DNA of 64,000 nucleotides from Pyrus communis (Eukaryota > Streptophyta > Magnoliopsida > Rosales > Rosaceae), in NCBI RefSeq assembly GCF_963583255.1, contig NC_084811.1, positions 18,742,088 through 18,806,087 on the forward strand. Direction: 5' to 3'. The position numbers were made by a program, and so were the translations under genes. Under the pieces are notes generated by a model. That model was not told where the DNA came from. It saw only the letters and a program-made list of their open reading frames with translations, and ran no database searches. This document shows, in pieces, positions 35,001-46,100 of the stretch. Numbering within the stretch: the stretch's first letter is position 1; every line of letters begins with the position of its first letter.

Positions 35001-37413
35001 GCATTCTATCAAGAGTCCTAATACATTGTGGCATTGGTTGGCAAGTGGATATTGATTGGCAGAGAGGTTAATGCATGCATAAAGATAAGGATGCCAAATT
35101 GGAGTTGGTCAGCCACGTGTGAATCAAGAATGTCCTCCACGTGTGCTTGGAGTTGGTTAGCCATGTGTGCATATCATTGGCATATTTCAAATCAGGATGC
35201 TTATCAGCACAAGGATATATGCTAATAATTGGTATATGCTATTAATTAGCACGAGGTGGTGTCGTGCTGGTAAGTGATAAGGCATAACAATCTTTTGTTT
35301 CGTCTGAGATTGTTATGAAGGAGGAAGCTTTGATATTGACGGCAGCTTTACAACACTAGCCATCAGGGTGATATCCTATAAATACGAGATGCGTAGAAAA
35401 CAGAAAGCCCCCTCTCCAATTCAACACACAAACTGCCATGCGCAAACTCTTGCTCCATGCGAAACCTCTCAACAACCTTGAGATTTTTATTTTCTTTTTC
35501 CGCTAACACATCTTCAGTTTGGATAAACAACACTGTGAAGGTAACCAGGGAACATCTTCAGTTTGGATATACAGCACTGTTGCCGTAGAATTAGCCAACC
35601 GCGAAGCACCTTTAGTTTGGATGAATAGCACTGCGTCGAGGCCGACTGATTACTTATCCAAGTCTCGGCTGACAAGGATTTTCGAGTCTTTGTTGGTAGA
35701 AGTCATCTCATTAGCCTTCTCGGCGAAGTGAGGTGTTACAAGTTATTGGGCTCGGCACATTGAACGCTGAGTTGTTGATGATTGGATATTGACAAGTAAG
35801 TTTTAGAGTTCGGCATTTTGACGGCCGAACCACATTTACCATCAAGACATACATGAGTACTTGTGTGTTCATATAGTTTGGTGCCAGTTCGGCGTGTTTA
35901 TACTCTTACGAATTTAATCACCGTGATCGAACCCAACGCCGACGATCCTTGAACTTCGCAAGACTAGCAGCCTTGTCTTCAGGCTTTAGAACCTTATGGC
36001 TGAGACGTGTTTCTTTCTCTGCCGCAGTCGTAAGATCAAGAAGTCAGCAGCGTGATCAACGCAACGTCAACATATTTTACTCCCCAGCCGAACTCAGCCA
36101 ATGAGTTGGCACGCCTCGCACATAACCGAAGGACGTAGTTAGCTTATTAATTACTCGGCATGCGCGCCACGTAGGCTTGGTAGTTTTTAGAGTCAACAGA
36201 TAGTGTTAGCATAGTTTGTAATGCAAGTTTATCTTCTTTCTTGATTCTTGTCAATAAAAAAGGTTCTCTCCCAAGAAATTAACCATAGGATGGTTGTTTT
36301 TTTCATTCTGCCATAAAAAATTGGGACCTAACCCATCCATGGAACAACATATTTTACAAAGTACAACAAGCCGAGCGTTTCTCAGTTTCTTGTAATTGAT
36401 AACTTTTGCTTACCAAAATTCTACCAATTTTTATTTCATTCATTCGCCTTTTCATTTTAAAACAAGACTTAAATTATTACATATAGCTTCTCCTGTAATG
36501 TGGTAATTTCTCTGTTAGTACAGCTTCATTGGCCAACGGTAGCTCCCCTTTGCATCAAAGGGAGAAGCTTTACCTTCTGGCTGTTGGATACTTCAGAACC
36601 GGGGAATATTCAAATTGCCGGCATCTAGTGAACCAATGCTTAGAGGTTTGTTCTTAATTTTCTTTAGATTGCACCATATTTTACTAGGAACTTTTAGGGA
36701 CATATTCACCTCTATTTTCTGCGACATGTTCATGTGTCTTGCATTTATCATATGATTGGGTGATTATCATTCAGTGAAGGTCTACCCAGAACATTGCTAT
36801 TTGTACGTAGGATCTGTTTTTAATACGTTAAAAAAGGTTGACTTATCGAAGGTATCCTTTGTGGTCCTTTTCTGTAGTCTTGAGTGTGCTGTGTTTGAGC
36901 ATCTATCGTAATTACCTGATTATCAGCATGGTGAAATTGACTTGTCTTTTATTTTGACTATTTATTGAAGATAGAAACTTTGTGAGTTTGACCTTTTACT
37001 GACTCATGCTCATTTTGTTGCTGTTTTGTGAGTTTGACCTTTTACATGTCTTTTATTTTTGACTATTTATCGTAATTACCTGCATTTTGCTGCTATTTTG
37101 ATTTCTAATGTTTGTACAATATTCATGCTCATTTCGTTTTAAAATTGTCTTTTTAACCTTTTGTTTTATTTACTTTGCAGATTGCCCCTGATTGGAGACA
37201 GGCTCTGACCCTTAAGAAGACCGTTGAGGATAAAATAGCCAAAGGTTTTGAGTAGAATTCTAGTCGTTTTCTTGTGGCTGCATTGTAGCAACAATTCAGA
37301 TGGATCGTAAACACTTTGTTTCGAATGCAGATGGCTTTGTGGGAATAGGCATTACTGCTAGTGCTGTTGGGCTTATAGCAGGTGGGATTGTTGCAGCGTT
37401 GGTTCGCAGGTGA
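32036..37413 (+). CDS. FIS1: Mitochondrial/peroxisomal fission 1 protein (FIS1)
   Basis: Five exons, 32036-32128, 32305-32443, 36524-36645, 37181-37244 and 37331-37413, join in phase with GT/AG introns to 501 nt (166 aa plus stop). The protein starts MEQLFNKFFDSVSNLFSG, has two TPR-like helix pairs in the middle (SIMRLSWALVHS, then EKLYLLAVGYFRTGEYSNC), and ends with a hydrophobic tail anchor of about 20 residues and VRR (140-166). FIS1 sits in the outer membrane of mitochondria and peroxisomes by this tail, facing the cytosol, and helps organelle division with dynamin-related proteins. Length and exon layout fit plant FIS1. No stop or frameshift is seen. Intron 2 (32444-36523) is swollen by a MITE and a solo LTR, yet its splice sites are intact. 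Confidence 0.92.
32714..33920. mobile_element. Long-TIR MITE in FIS1 intron 2
   Basis: The outer arms begin GGCATATGTGTCGATTTGGC (left) and, reverse complemented from the right, AGGAGGTATTTGTCGGTTTG. GTTTAAA flanks both sides (32707-32713 and 33921-33927). A second, inner pair of inverted arms (about 32745-32870 and 33440-33580, around TTTTGAAAAATAG) suggests one foldback element inside another or a rearranged copy. No coding frame. Confidence 0.6.
34722..36198 (+). mobile_element. Solo LTR in FIS1 intron 2
   Basis: 1477 bp from TGTTTGGACC to GTCAACA, flanked by a perfect 5-bp duplication GATAG (34717-34721 and 36199-36203). A TATA box CCTATAAATACG lies near 35373 in + orientation. There is no primer site, coding domain or second LTR, so it probably arose by LTR-LTR recombination. 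A motif around CAGTTTGGAT is repeated three times (near 35513, 35558, 35612). Confidence 0.85.
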
Positions 37414-37964
37414 TAGGCATAAGCCAACAATGTTCATAATAACTTGCTATCGATTACCCTAATCAGACCGAGAATAGGGTAAACAAAGTCTCCAGCTCCA
37501 CACCTTTTATTTTCTGAAAAAAAGAAGCTTCAAATCGAATATATTTTGTGCGGGAATTAATAGGTTTTTTCCTTCCAGTTACGCTGTTAACCATTTGATA
37601 ATGCTTACTGTGTTTTGCCACTTCAATACTGCAAATATATATATGGAAAGTTGTTCTGTCTTTTGTTATTTTGGATCTTTTGCCTGGTCGCTATGGAAGA
37701 TGTCCGATTAATGTTTGTTTTATGTATGTTGGCGCGACTCTGGTTACCCTTATCAATCTAGTTCAATACTGTTAATGCTCAAACTCGGTGGAGAACGATG
37801 GATTAACTGCAAACAAAGTACACTTAACTAGTTCACTTATCGACCTCCAGTCACCATGGAGGTTGATAAGTTATCTCGTACGTTTGTGAGAAGCTTGGTA
37901 AAACCTGTTTATGTGCCATGACGGGACTGGCTTAACCATTCTTCTTATGCTAAATTAGGTTGGA
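37414..37964 (+). other. FIS1 3' flank
   Basis: The sequence after the TGA at 37411 is T-rich and probably holds the FIS1 3' untranslated region; TTTTTCC and AATAGG words are present but I cannot name the poly(A) site. Nothing else is recognised. Confidence 0.4.
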
Positions 37965-37967
37965 AAA

Positions 37968-38425
37968 TTTTACTACGTTAACTAATGATTAGTTGGTTCG
38001 AGTTAAACACACAAGTAACTTAAATTGTTCACGTTTTAATACTATAATAATTTGATTTGATTTGATTTGATTTTTTTTTTTTTGAAAGGTTGCGTCTCAT
38101 TTCAAAAGTAACACCAAATTATATGGATGTCATTTGTAATTGGCTCAAATTTTACTTTTCAAGTGTGAATAAAGAATGGGGAAGTCTAAGACTGAAGGAG
38201 AGTAACTTCTACAACAAGATAATCAGGCATTGTGGCATTTCGTGTTAAGCAAATATCATTTGAAGAAAAAGTTACACTTTGCTTTTGAAATGAGACACAA
38301 CTTTTCAGGGAAAAAAAAAATCAAAAGATTTAAACGTGAACAATTTAAGTTATTTTTGTGTTTTAAGTTTCAAGTCATTTGTTAACTATCAACGTGACAA
38401 GTGTAGGGCCCAATTTTACTATCAT
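37968..38425. repeat. Foldback repeat, arms about 150 bp
   Basis: The left arm holds ACTTAAATTGTTCACGTTTTAA then TTTTTTGAAAGGTTGCGTCTCATTTCAAAAG. The right arm gives the same order when reverse complemented (near 38285-38420). The arms are about 75-80% alike around a short AT-rich centre. It looks like a non-autonomous foldback or MITE; the target duplication is unresolved. Confidence 0.6.
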
Positions 38426-38430
38426 TTTAA

Positions 38431-38966
38431 TAACTCTGATAGGAAAAAATATGTGCAGTAATCGCTGATAATGCTCACCACCTGTAGCCTGTATTCGGAG
38501 GCTAGTCACAACGGTTCTTTAACCAAAACATGCATTGCAATGTTCAAACTTGAATATATTGCAAGTTTTACAATTGATAATTGCTTTTTTATTCTTTATT
38601 ACTTACGAAAACTTTAGTCTCTTCATTCTTTATTTTTTTTTTTTTATCTACTATTAGATTGAACAAATAAATAAAGGCTCGAATTAAGAGAAATGCACAA
38701 AGGAAAAAAAAAAAAGGTATGTAGTAATCACTTCCCCTTCGAGCAAGTGGAAGGATAAAGGCAAGAGTAAGCGCAATACAATTGAATTGCCCTTACTATT
38801 CACTTTGAACAGTAATTGCCTTTATGCAACTCTTTGGGCATGGGCAAGGGTAAGGGCAATTCACAAATATACTTTTTATCCCTTATTGGCCTTGTCCTCC
38901 ATATATCGTCATCGCCTTAGATTACTTGGATGCATAAGACATTAATTAAAATTGAATAATACTTAC
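38431..38966. other. Intergenic stretch with A/T runs
   Basis: Only poly-T (about 38631-38645), poly-A (about 38704-38715) and a short inverted word pair around AAGGCAAGAGTAAG and AAGGGTAAGGGCAATT (38755-38855) are seen. The latter might be a small MITE. No gene recognised. Confidence 0.35.
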
Positions 38967-39294
38967 ATGAAGGGACTCAACCAACTGATCCCCGTGCCGA
39001 ACATAAACATCAGCAAAGATGTCGATTTTCGGGAATTTTAAACCCCCCTGGAGTAGAAAAAGATAAGGAAATGTTAGTATGGAAACAAAAAATAAATAAA
39101 AATTATTAGCGACATTTTAAAATTGGAAGCAAAAGCTTTAATATATAGCTTCCACTGCGCCTCCATCCTATATGAGAAGGGTCTTGAATAGTTGTACACA
39201 AAATAAACATATATAGCTTTAATGATCTTGTTTGCCTTCGTCTTCTTCTGTTATACACAAAATAAACATATTAGTTGTAATGTTTAAAGAAAAA

Positions 39295-39302
<8 letters not shown>

Positions 39303-39331
<29 letters not shown>
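39303..39331. repeat. AT microsatellite
   Basis: About 14 AT dinucleotides follow a run of A, inside an intron of the CACTA ORF. Confidence 0.9.
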
Positions 39332-39335
<4 letters not shown>

Positions 39336-40394
39336 AATGAACATTAGTAAAATTTTCAAAAAGTAAAATGAAATAAGTCCTATTTAAAAACGCACCACAT
39401 AGCCCGACTCCTGAAAATGACCGTAGAGCCAAACCCAACTATCTTCTCGGTCCTCGAACTCCTTCAGGCAACCCTCCTCGAGAGCAACCTGTGAATCATC
39501 AAACATCTCTAAATATTGGACCAGGTCGCTTTTCCACTACTTGTACCGTTCGGAGAAGAGCCGATTGAGGTACGCCAACATGTGCTCATTCATGTTATCA
39601 AAATTGTAGTTTATCTGCAATGTAACAAATATTACAAAAGTATTAGTAATTAAATACATTAATCAATATAAATATATTTATTTTATATGAAAAGCATTAA
39701 AAAGGCGAGGATACTTACTGACAAATGATTGCGCACCGTGTTTTTCACCTCGTCCGGCATTGCCTTCCAAGACTTCCATCGCATAGGGCAAAAGGTCTGA
39801 ACAACATGCCCATTGCCCAATGTCGTGGGCCAATGCGCTATGCTGCTTCATCGTTGGTGCAGCCTAATGTCGCTCATTGTATCCGATTGTGATACAATCA
39901 TTGGGTCACCCAGGTGACCTTCGCTGTCTTCAATTGCTGACAAGGTGCCCAAGTGTTTTTCTTGATTGTAAACCAATTAAAAATTAACATTAAAACTAAA
40001 ACTAATAACAAATGCTACTAAAATTTTGGTAGAACCTCCCTATAATTAAAACATTTCCCAAACCATTAAAGTAACATAAACAATATATGTATTCCAACAC
40101 AATGATCACAACAGTATAATAATGGGTTGGGAACAATGACAAAAATAAACAATATTATATATAATAACTTTTTAATCCTTAAATGACATAGCTTAACACA
40201 ATTAACCTAAAATAACAAAACTAATTTAACATGGGAGTGAGGGAGTTAATTAGGATAATATACATGGTTGTGAACCCAAGGCATTGGTTGTGGATCCTGA
40301 TGGCAACATCTGCTTCAGAGTGCGGGGGTGCTGGTGAGCACATCGGGCGCTAACAGGTAGCGCCACCAAAGAAGTCAAAGACGCTAGCACCTGT

Positions 40395-40678
40395 TGTCAC
40401 ATCCTGGCCCGGGGGGGACCACTTCCCGGGCCCGTTCCACCACCGTAGCACGATATTGTCCGCTTTGGGCTTACCATTCCCTCACGGTTTTGTTTTTGGG
40501 AACTCACGAGCAACTTCCCAGTGGGTCACCCATCATGGGATTGCTCTAGCTCCCTTCTCGCTTAACTTCGGAGTTCCTACGGAACCCGAAGCCAGTGAGC
40601 TCCCAAAAGGCCTTGTGCTAGGTAGGGATGGGAATATACATTTGAGGATCACTCCCCTGGGCGATGTGGGATGTCACA
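40395..40678 (-). repeat. Cassandra LTR, left copy
   Basis: Runs from TGTCACATCC to GTGGGATGTCACA on the + strand. In the element sense it is the 3' LTR. It differs from the right copy near 40404, 40533, 40551, 40616, 40630 and 40644. Confidence 0.92.
40508..40577 (-). other. 5S-rRNA-like module in left Cassandra LTR
   Basis: The minus strand reads GGAACTCCGAAGTTAAGC, an altered spacer, then AGAGCAATCCCATGATGGGT and GACCCACTGGGAAGTTGCTC. These correspond to the A-box side, the intermediate element and the C-box of 5S rRNA genes, the internal pol III promoter. The part just after GTTAAGC has diverged from the 5S consensus. It is not a functional 5S gene. Confidence 0.8.
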
Positions 40679-40749
40679 ATCCACCCCCCTTAGGGGCCCG
40701 ACGTCCTCGTCGGCACACACGCGGCCAGGGTTAGGCTCTGATACCAAAT

Positions 40750-41034
40750 TGTCACATCCCGGCCCGGGGGGGGACCACTTCCCGGGCCCGTTCCACCACC
40801 GTAGCACGATATTGTCCGCTTTGGGCTTACCATTCCCTCACGGTTTTGTTTTTGGGAACTCACGAGCAACTTCCCAGTGGGTCACCCATGATGGGATTGC
40901 TCTAGCCCCCTTCTCGCTTAACTTCGGAGTTCCTACGGAACCCGAAGCCAGTGAGCTCCCAAAAGGCCTCGTGCTAGGTAGGGATGAGAATATACATTTA
41001 AGGATCACTCCCCTGGGCGATGTGGGATGTCACA
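40750..41034 (-). repeat. Cassandra LTR, right copy
   Basis: Same ends as the left copy and next to the primer site, so it is the 5' LTR in the element sense. It contains one extra G in the GGGGGG run near 40772. Confidence 0.92.
40863..40932 (-). other. 5S-rRNA-like module in right Cassandra LTR
   Basis: As in the left LTR, but with CATCATGGG instead of CATGATGGG in the intermediate element (element sense) and a changed base in the diverged spacer (near 40907). Confidence 0.8.
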
Positions 41035-41276
41035 CCTGTGGGTCTCGAGGACCAACTGGGTCAACCGTATTCATGGGGCTATGGTCCATCTCTGCCGGAG
41101 TAGTGGCGGCAATAGTAAGAGGTGTAGTCATCGGACAAGGTGTAGTCATCATTGCCTTCTGACTTCTAATGAGCTGTGACATCTACAAAATTGGAAATAA
41201 ATTTGTTAGATTACAAAAATAAAAATTATTGTATACATGCAAAATAATTTCTACTTAAATTTAAAACGAACAAACC

Positions 41277-42230
41277 ATTACAACCCTAAATCTAACTCAT
41301 TGCCTTAATTCTAACCCAAAAATTAAGAACCCTAATTGTAACCCCTAATTTAAAATCAACTACCCCCTAACATAAGAACCCTAAATATAATCCCGTAAAT
41401 TAAGCACCCTAAATCTAACCCCATTGCCCTAATTCTAACCCTTAACTTTTAAAATTAAAAAATCCCCTAATTAAAAAAACCCTAATTGTAACCCCTAATT
41501 TAAAATCAACTAACACCTAACTTAAAAGCCTAAATCTAACCCCGTAAATTAAGCACCCTAAATCAAACCCCACTGCCCTAATTCTAACCCTTAACTTAAA
41601 ATTAACACCCCCCCCCCCCCCCACCCCCCCAAATTTAAGAACCCTAATTCTAACCCTTAATTTAAGGACCTTAACTGCAATCTACTGCCCTAATTCTAAC
41701 CAAGGTTCTTAAAGACATTAGGCGGCTAAACAGGGTCTAGGCAGGTGCTTAGACGGATTTAAGTAAATCCATTATATTTCGTGTAAATAAATATATGTTT
41801 ATACTTAAAATATATATAATTTCATCATAAACTACAAAATAGAATAACATATATACTATGAAGTATTGGAACAAAATGAAAACATGGGGAACAAGCATAT
41901 AGTGTGTGTTCATTTATGTATTCAACAAGTCTCTTACAATTTATTGAAAAAAAAAATGTAAAATGAAAATTATCTATTTTTTATCTAAGTGAGTTGCAAC
42001 CTAGGCGAATCTGGGTGGGCGCCCCAGTAGGTCTAGGCTCCCTTTCTTAATTTTGAAATGCCTAGGCATTAACCGGGGCTGTGGCCAGCCGCTTAACGCC
42101 TAGGCGGGCCTAAGCAGGGATTTTTAGAACAGTGATTCTAACCTCTAATTTAAAAACAATAACCCTAATTAAGAAGCCTAATCTAACCCCCAATTTAAAA
42201 TATAAAAAAACCTTGATCTATAAATCCTAA
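41277..42230. repeat. Degenerate CCCTAA-rich repeat tract
   Basis: Words such as AACCCTAAATCTAACCCC, CCCTAATTCTAACCC and CCCTAATTGTAACCCC recur dozens of times, with a looser higher-order period of roughly 110-130 bp. They resemble diverged plant telomere repeat (CCCTAAA). A C-run (about 41609-41629) lies inside. The tract sits upstream of the CACTA second ORF, in what is probably its first intron, and is split by the hAT MITE at 41701-42134. Confidence 0.75.
41701..42134. mobile_element. hAT-type MITE
   Basis: Left end CAAGGTTCTTAAAGAC and right end (reverse complement CACTGTTCTAAAAATC) are flanked by a perfect 8-bp duplication ATTCTAAC (41693-41700 and 42135-42142). Subterminal GCCTAGGCG/CTAGGC words are abundant. 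No coding frame. Confidence 0.88.
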
Positions 42231-42234
42231 TTAA

Positions 42235-42745
42235 CATGGCAAATAAAGCAAATTGAAAAAAAAAATTAAGAGGAAATTACCTCTTGGAGATGAAGATACG
42301 ATGTCGGAGAGAGGGACGGATAGACAAGGTGAGCGATAGAGAGAGGAGCGGAGAGACAAGGCGAGCAACGGAGAGAGGTAGTGAGGGGGTGTCAAGGAAG
42401 AAGAACTAAGGGTGAGAGAGGGGCTGCAATGGTGTCGAGAGAGAAAGAGAAAGGAGAGAAATTGTGTATCGGAAAAAAAAAGGAAGAAGAGAGAAGTGAG
42501 GGGATGAAGACGATACATGGGAATAAATGAATAGAATCTTGCATGATGGAGGCTTTGTCGTGTAAGGTTTAAAAAATTTCAGACACTTGCACGATGAATG
42601 CTGTGATTTTGTGGCACAAATTTCCTTTATGCGACGAAATCAAGGCATTCATCGCGCAAGTGTTTGAAAATTAAAATTACCTGCGTAAAATTAAAACGCT
42701 TGCGCGATGAAAAAGGGTTGTTTGTCTCACAATTATGTTTAAAAT
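42235..42745 (-). other. CACTA-type leader and subterminal repeats
   Basis: The part at 42540-42715 carries several short repeats, (T)GCGCGATGAA, GCACGATGAA and GCGACGAAAT, in both orientations, like the subterminal repeats at 57362-57830 and 60666-60920. The part at 42250-42520 is pyrimidine-rich in the minus sense, like the transcript leader that follows the subterminal region in the 57362 element. The order suggests the 5' end of the element that carries the 41187 ORF, but no CACTA terminus is visible. Confidence 0.5.
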
Positions 42746-42813
42746 GGTTTTTTTTTTAGACTTTTTATTAAAATTTATTATAAAATACTAATAAAACAAA
42801 TTTATTTACAAAG

Positions 42814-43138
42814 TAGGCTTGGGCAAAAAATACCGAAAACCGAACCGAACTTGATCGGTTCGGTTTTTCTTTTTTCAGTTCATTCAGTATCGGTATAAAA
42901 TTGATTCAGTTTGGTGATTAGTTGGTTCTGTTTTGGTTTTATGTTCGGTACCAAATCAGTTTTGGGCCAAAAACTAATTTGGGCTTTTTTTTACAAAAAC
43001 TAAAAAACAGGCCTTGTTCCTTAAAGGCCTAGAACTGAACTGAACCTATACTTGGACCGAACCGTACCAAAATTTTGCTACGGGTTCTGTTTCGGTACCA
43101 CCTCTGTACCGAACCATACCGAATAGTGCCCAGGCCTA
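42814..43138. mobile_element. hAT-type MITE with TAGGCYTGGGCA ends
   Basis: 325 bp. The ends are TAGGCTTGGGCA and, reverse complemented, TAGGCCTGGGCA; a perfect 8-bp duplication TTACAAAG lies at 42806-42813 and 43139-43146. The interior is full of CCGAACCGAA/TTCGGTTCGG words. No transposase. Confidence 0.9.
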
Positions 43139-43199
43139 TTACAAAGTAATTCACCTATAAAATGCATTAGCCATTTAATGTATATTACAAAAAAAAGTT

Positions 43200-46100
43200 A
43201 CAAATAAGTTGCATTAATCTTTATCTAAACTATAATAACTTTCACTTTCGTCGGTATCATTATTTTCAGTGTCCCATTCATCGTCATTGATAGGTACATC
43301 ACCATTGTCGTTTGTGCACACTGGACCATCGTATCGTGGAAGATGATCGAGGTCAATTGTGATCGATTGAATCGGTATTTCGATTGAAGATACTCATTCT
43401 ATCTAAAATGGCTCTTGGATAAGATTAGTATCTTGGAGTGTCTCCGCACCAATTTCCATCAAAGATTCTAGATGTTGGTCAGCGATATTGTCGATGTCTT
43501 CGTTCTAGTATACCATACACATTCCCATGATCTATCTTTTGAACAACTTTCCAACCCCTCCCGGCTTTAGGGTCATCTAGATACAAAATTTGTTTTGCCA
43601 TGTTTGCTAAGATGTAAGGGTCGTCATAGTACCAAGTTTTGGTAGTGTTCACTGATAATAATCCATGATCTCTTTTAACACTTCCTTGCCTATTTGGGTT
43701 TGCATCAAACCATCCACACTTAAATAGGATCACTTGGCATCGGTATTGTAAACCAATAGCACGGCATTTGTTAGTTTACCATAGAATTCAATGTTTGTTC
43801 TTTCGCCTCCACTTAGGAGATGAACACTGCTGTTTTGCATACACAACTTGTTATCCCATGCAGCCCCTAAGAACTTGACGCCGTTAACATGGCAACTCGA
43901 GAATAATTTAGCACGAATCGGTCTGAATGCCAAGTTATATAACTCTTCACTGTGCGCTGGGGAATTCGATGCTTTCAATTTGTTTGTTCAAGCAAATTAA
44001 TCGGTACAATATATGTCCAATACAAAACACTTCAGACTTACATATTCGAGAAACCACTGCGGAAACAATTCATGGTGTTTCTTGGCATATAAATGTGAAG
44101 GATGTGCCCGCTTTATCATATCTTCATGCTCGTCTAGGTATGACATTGTCTCGTCACAATTGTTGAGCATGAACCAATGTGCTACCTCCATATCCTTTTT
44201 GGAAAACGACTCACCTCATATCGGATCTCCGAAGGGTCTAGTTATTTGGGCAAAAACTAAAAGTTTCTCCTTTCTCACACCCTGTCATTATTGTGAGAAT
44301 GACGATTGAAAGTTGTCTCAACACCCTTTGAATACATTCCACAAAATGTAAGTGCTTCATATGCCACCTAAGCTTGTATAATTGATCATTCGGGTTTCGC
44401 TTTGTTTCGTACACGTTTCTTCAACTCCCCGAGAAGATTGCCAAAATAAAACGATACGATACAAATTCTACTAACCATCAGATAATGATTAATAAAAAAT
44501 GATGATAATTATATACCTTTCTATTGGATACATCCATTGAAAGTTGATTGGTCCAACAAGCAATGCCTTATCTGGTAAGTGAACCATCACTTGGATCATA
44601 CTTGTGAAGAAAGCTGGAGGAAATATCATCTTAAACTTGCATAGAACTTAGACAATGCCATGGTGCAACTGATTAAAATCCTTCTTTCGCAACGATCTTG
44701 ACTTTAATTGCGAAAAAAATCTAGACAACAACATGATTGGTTTCACTACATCGTTTGGCAAGAGATGTCGAATACCAACAGGAAGTAGGCGTTGCATAAT
44801 CACGTAGCAGTCATGACTCTTTAGTCTAGCTAATTTACCCCCGTCAATGTTCACGTGATTCGCGATATTAGAAGCATACCCATTAGGAAACTTTACAAAT
44901 GATAAAAACTTTAAAAACTCTTTTTTGTCATTCGATTTCATGGAAAAAAAAAATGCAAGATCCCTTCTGGCTTTATCATTGTCCCTATTCATCCATAAAC
45001 TGCTTCGTATTCTCATTTGTTCCAAATCAAGATGAGCTTTGGTTGTGTCCTTTATCTTGCATTCGATATCTTGAATTGTGTTGACCAATGTGTCAAATAC
45101 ATTTTTCTCAACATGCATAACATCAAGGTTGTGTCTCAATGTTAGTTTCAACCAATACGGGAGCTCAAAAAATATAGACTTGTGCTTCCAATTCATATGC
45201 GTAGAAGGTCTGGTCCTACTTACAGTTTTCTTGAACAGAGCAAAATCCAAACGATTAGCTATTCTAAAATCTGATCACCAGATGATTCTCTAGTTTTGAG
45301 GTGAGGTTCTATTTTCTCGTCGAACTCTTTATCCTTCTTTTGCCACTCGTGGTCCCATGGCAACCATCTCTGATGACCAAGGTAACAAACTTTTCTTGCG
45401 TGCCAACCAAATGTTACGTCATCCTTGCATACAGGGCATGCCATATAACTCCTAATGCTCCACCTGGAAACCATTGCATATGCGGAGAAATCATTCATAG
45501 TCCACATCATTGCTGCTCGCAAAGTGAACATCTTGCTAGTACACTTATCGTATGTGTGCACACCTTGTGTCCATAAATCATTTAGCTCATCCACCAATGG
45601 CCTTAAGTAAACATCGATTGACTTTCCAAGATCCTCAGTTAGCAATAGAGTTATCATCATGTATTCTTTTTTCATGCATTTCCATGGCGGCAAATTATAC
45701 AAAAATACAAAAATTGGCCAAGTCCCAATCTAACATTCTGAGGAATAGTAGCAAAATCAGGGAACATTTGATCAAACTTTTTCCATGCCTCCCCATCTAC
45801 AAGATGCCTCATCACATCGTCATCTACCCATTTTTCCTTAAGCCATCTCATGTCGGTGACAGTATGCGTTGACATATACAACCGCTGCAGCCTAGGCATC
45901 AAAGGTAAATAACGCTTGACTTTTTGTGGGATCTTCTTCGATCTATTATGAGATGTCATTTTGAATCTCGACTCATTGCATACAGGGCATTTATCCAACA
46001 CTTTATTCTCCTTATAGAACAATATACAATTGTTTATGCAAGTGTGAATTTTTTCATAACCCAATCTAAGACCATTCAACAACTTTTGGGCGTTTCTATG

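Larger units (their letters stand above)
40395..41034 (-). mobile_element. Cassandra TRIM retrotransposon, complete
   Basis: Two LTRs of about 285 bp flank a 71-bp interior. The element is bordered by a perfect 5-bp duplication CCTGT (40390-40394 and 41035-41039). The minus strand begins TGTGACATCCCACATCG. The interior has a primer site TTGGTATCAGAGCC (40735-40748 on the + strand as its reverse complement) beside the right LTR and a C/T-rich + strand tract beside the left LTR (purine-rich in the element sense). There is no coding capacity. The LTRs carry 5S-rRNA-like sequence, the hallmark of Cassandra. LTRs differ at about six bases plus one indel. Confidence 0.93.
38967..41187 (-). pseudogene. 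CACTA-element second ORF (Ptta/En/Spm plant transposase type), decayed
   Basis: Minus-strand pieces in order: a start MSQLIRSQKAMMTTP (41187) running to RDPQ at 41040; an interruption by Cassandra; sequence at 40389-40262; a block near 39920-39720 with QLKTAKVT, then CPMRWKSWKAMPDEVKNTV; an exon at about 39615-39400 with NMNEHMLAYLNRLFSERYK and DSWVWLYGHF; and an exon 39049-38967 with KIDIFADVYVRHGDQLVESL. This is the domain order of the second protein found with TNP2-type transposases in plant CACTA elements. Several in-frame stops lie in the central block. The same N-terminus (MSQLI..HWSVTNAPS) occurs at 58980 on the + strand. Confidence 0.7.

Noticed and set aside
40508..40577. Functional 5S rRNA gene
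   Set aside because: Only part of 5S is present and its middle is altered; the copies are the LTR modules of Cassandra.
40456..41162. 92- and 163-aa open frames sharing one sequence
   Set aside because: Both are readings of the Cassandra LTRs on the wrong strand.
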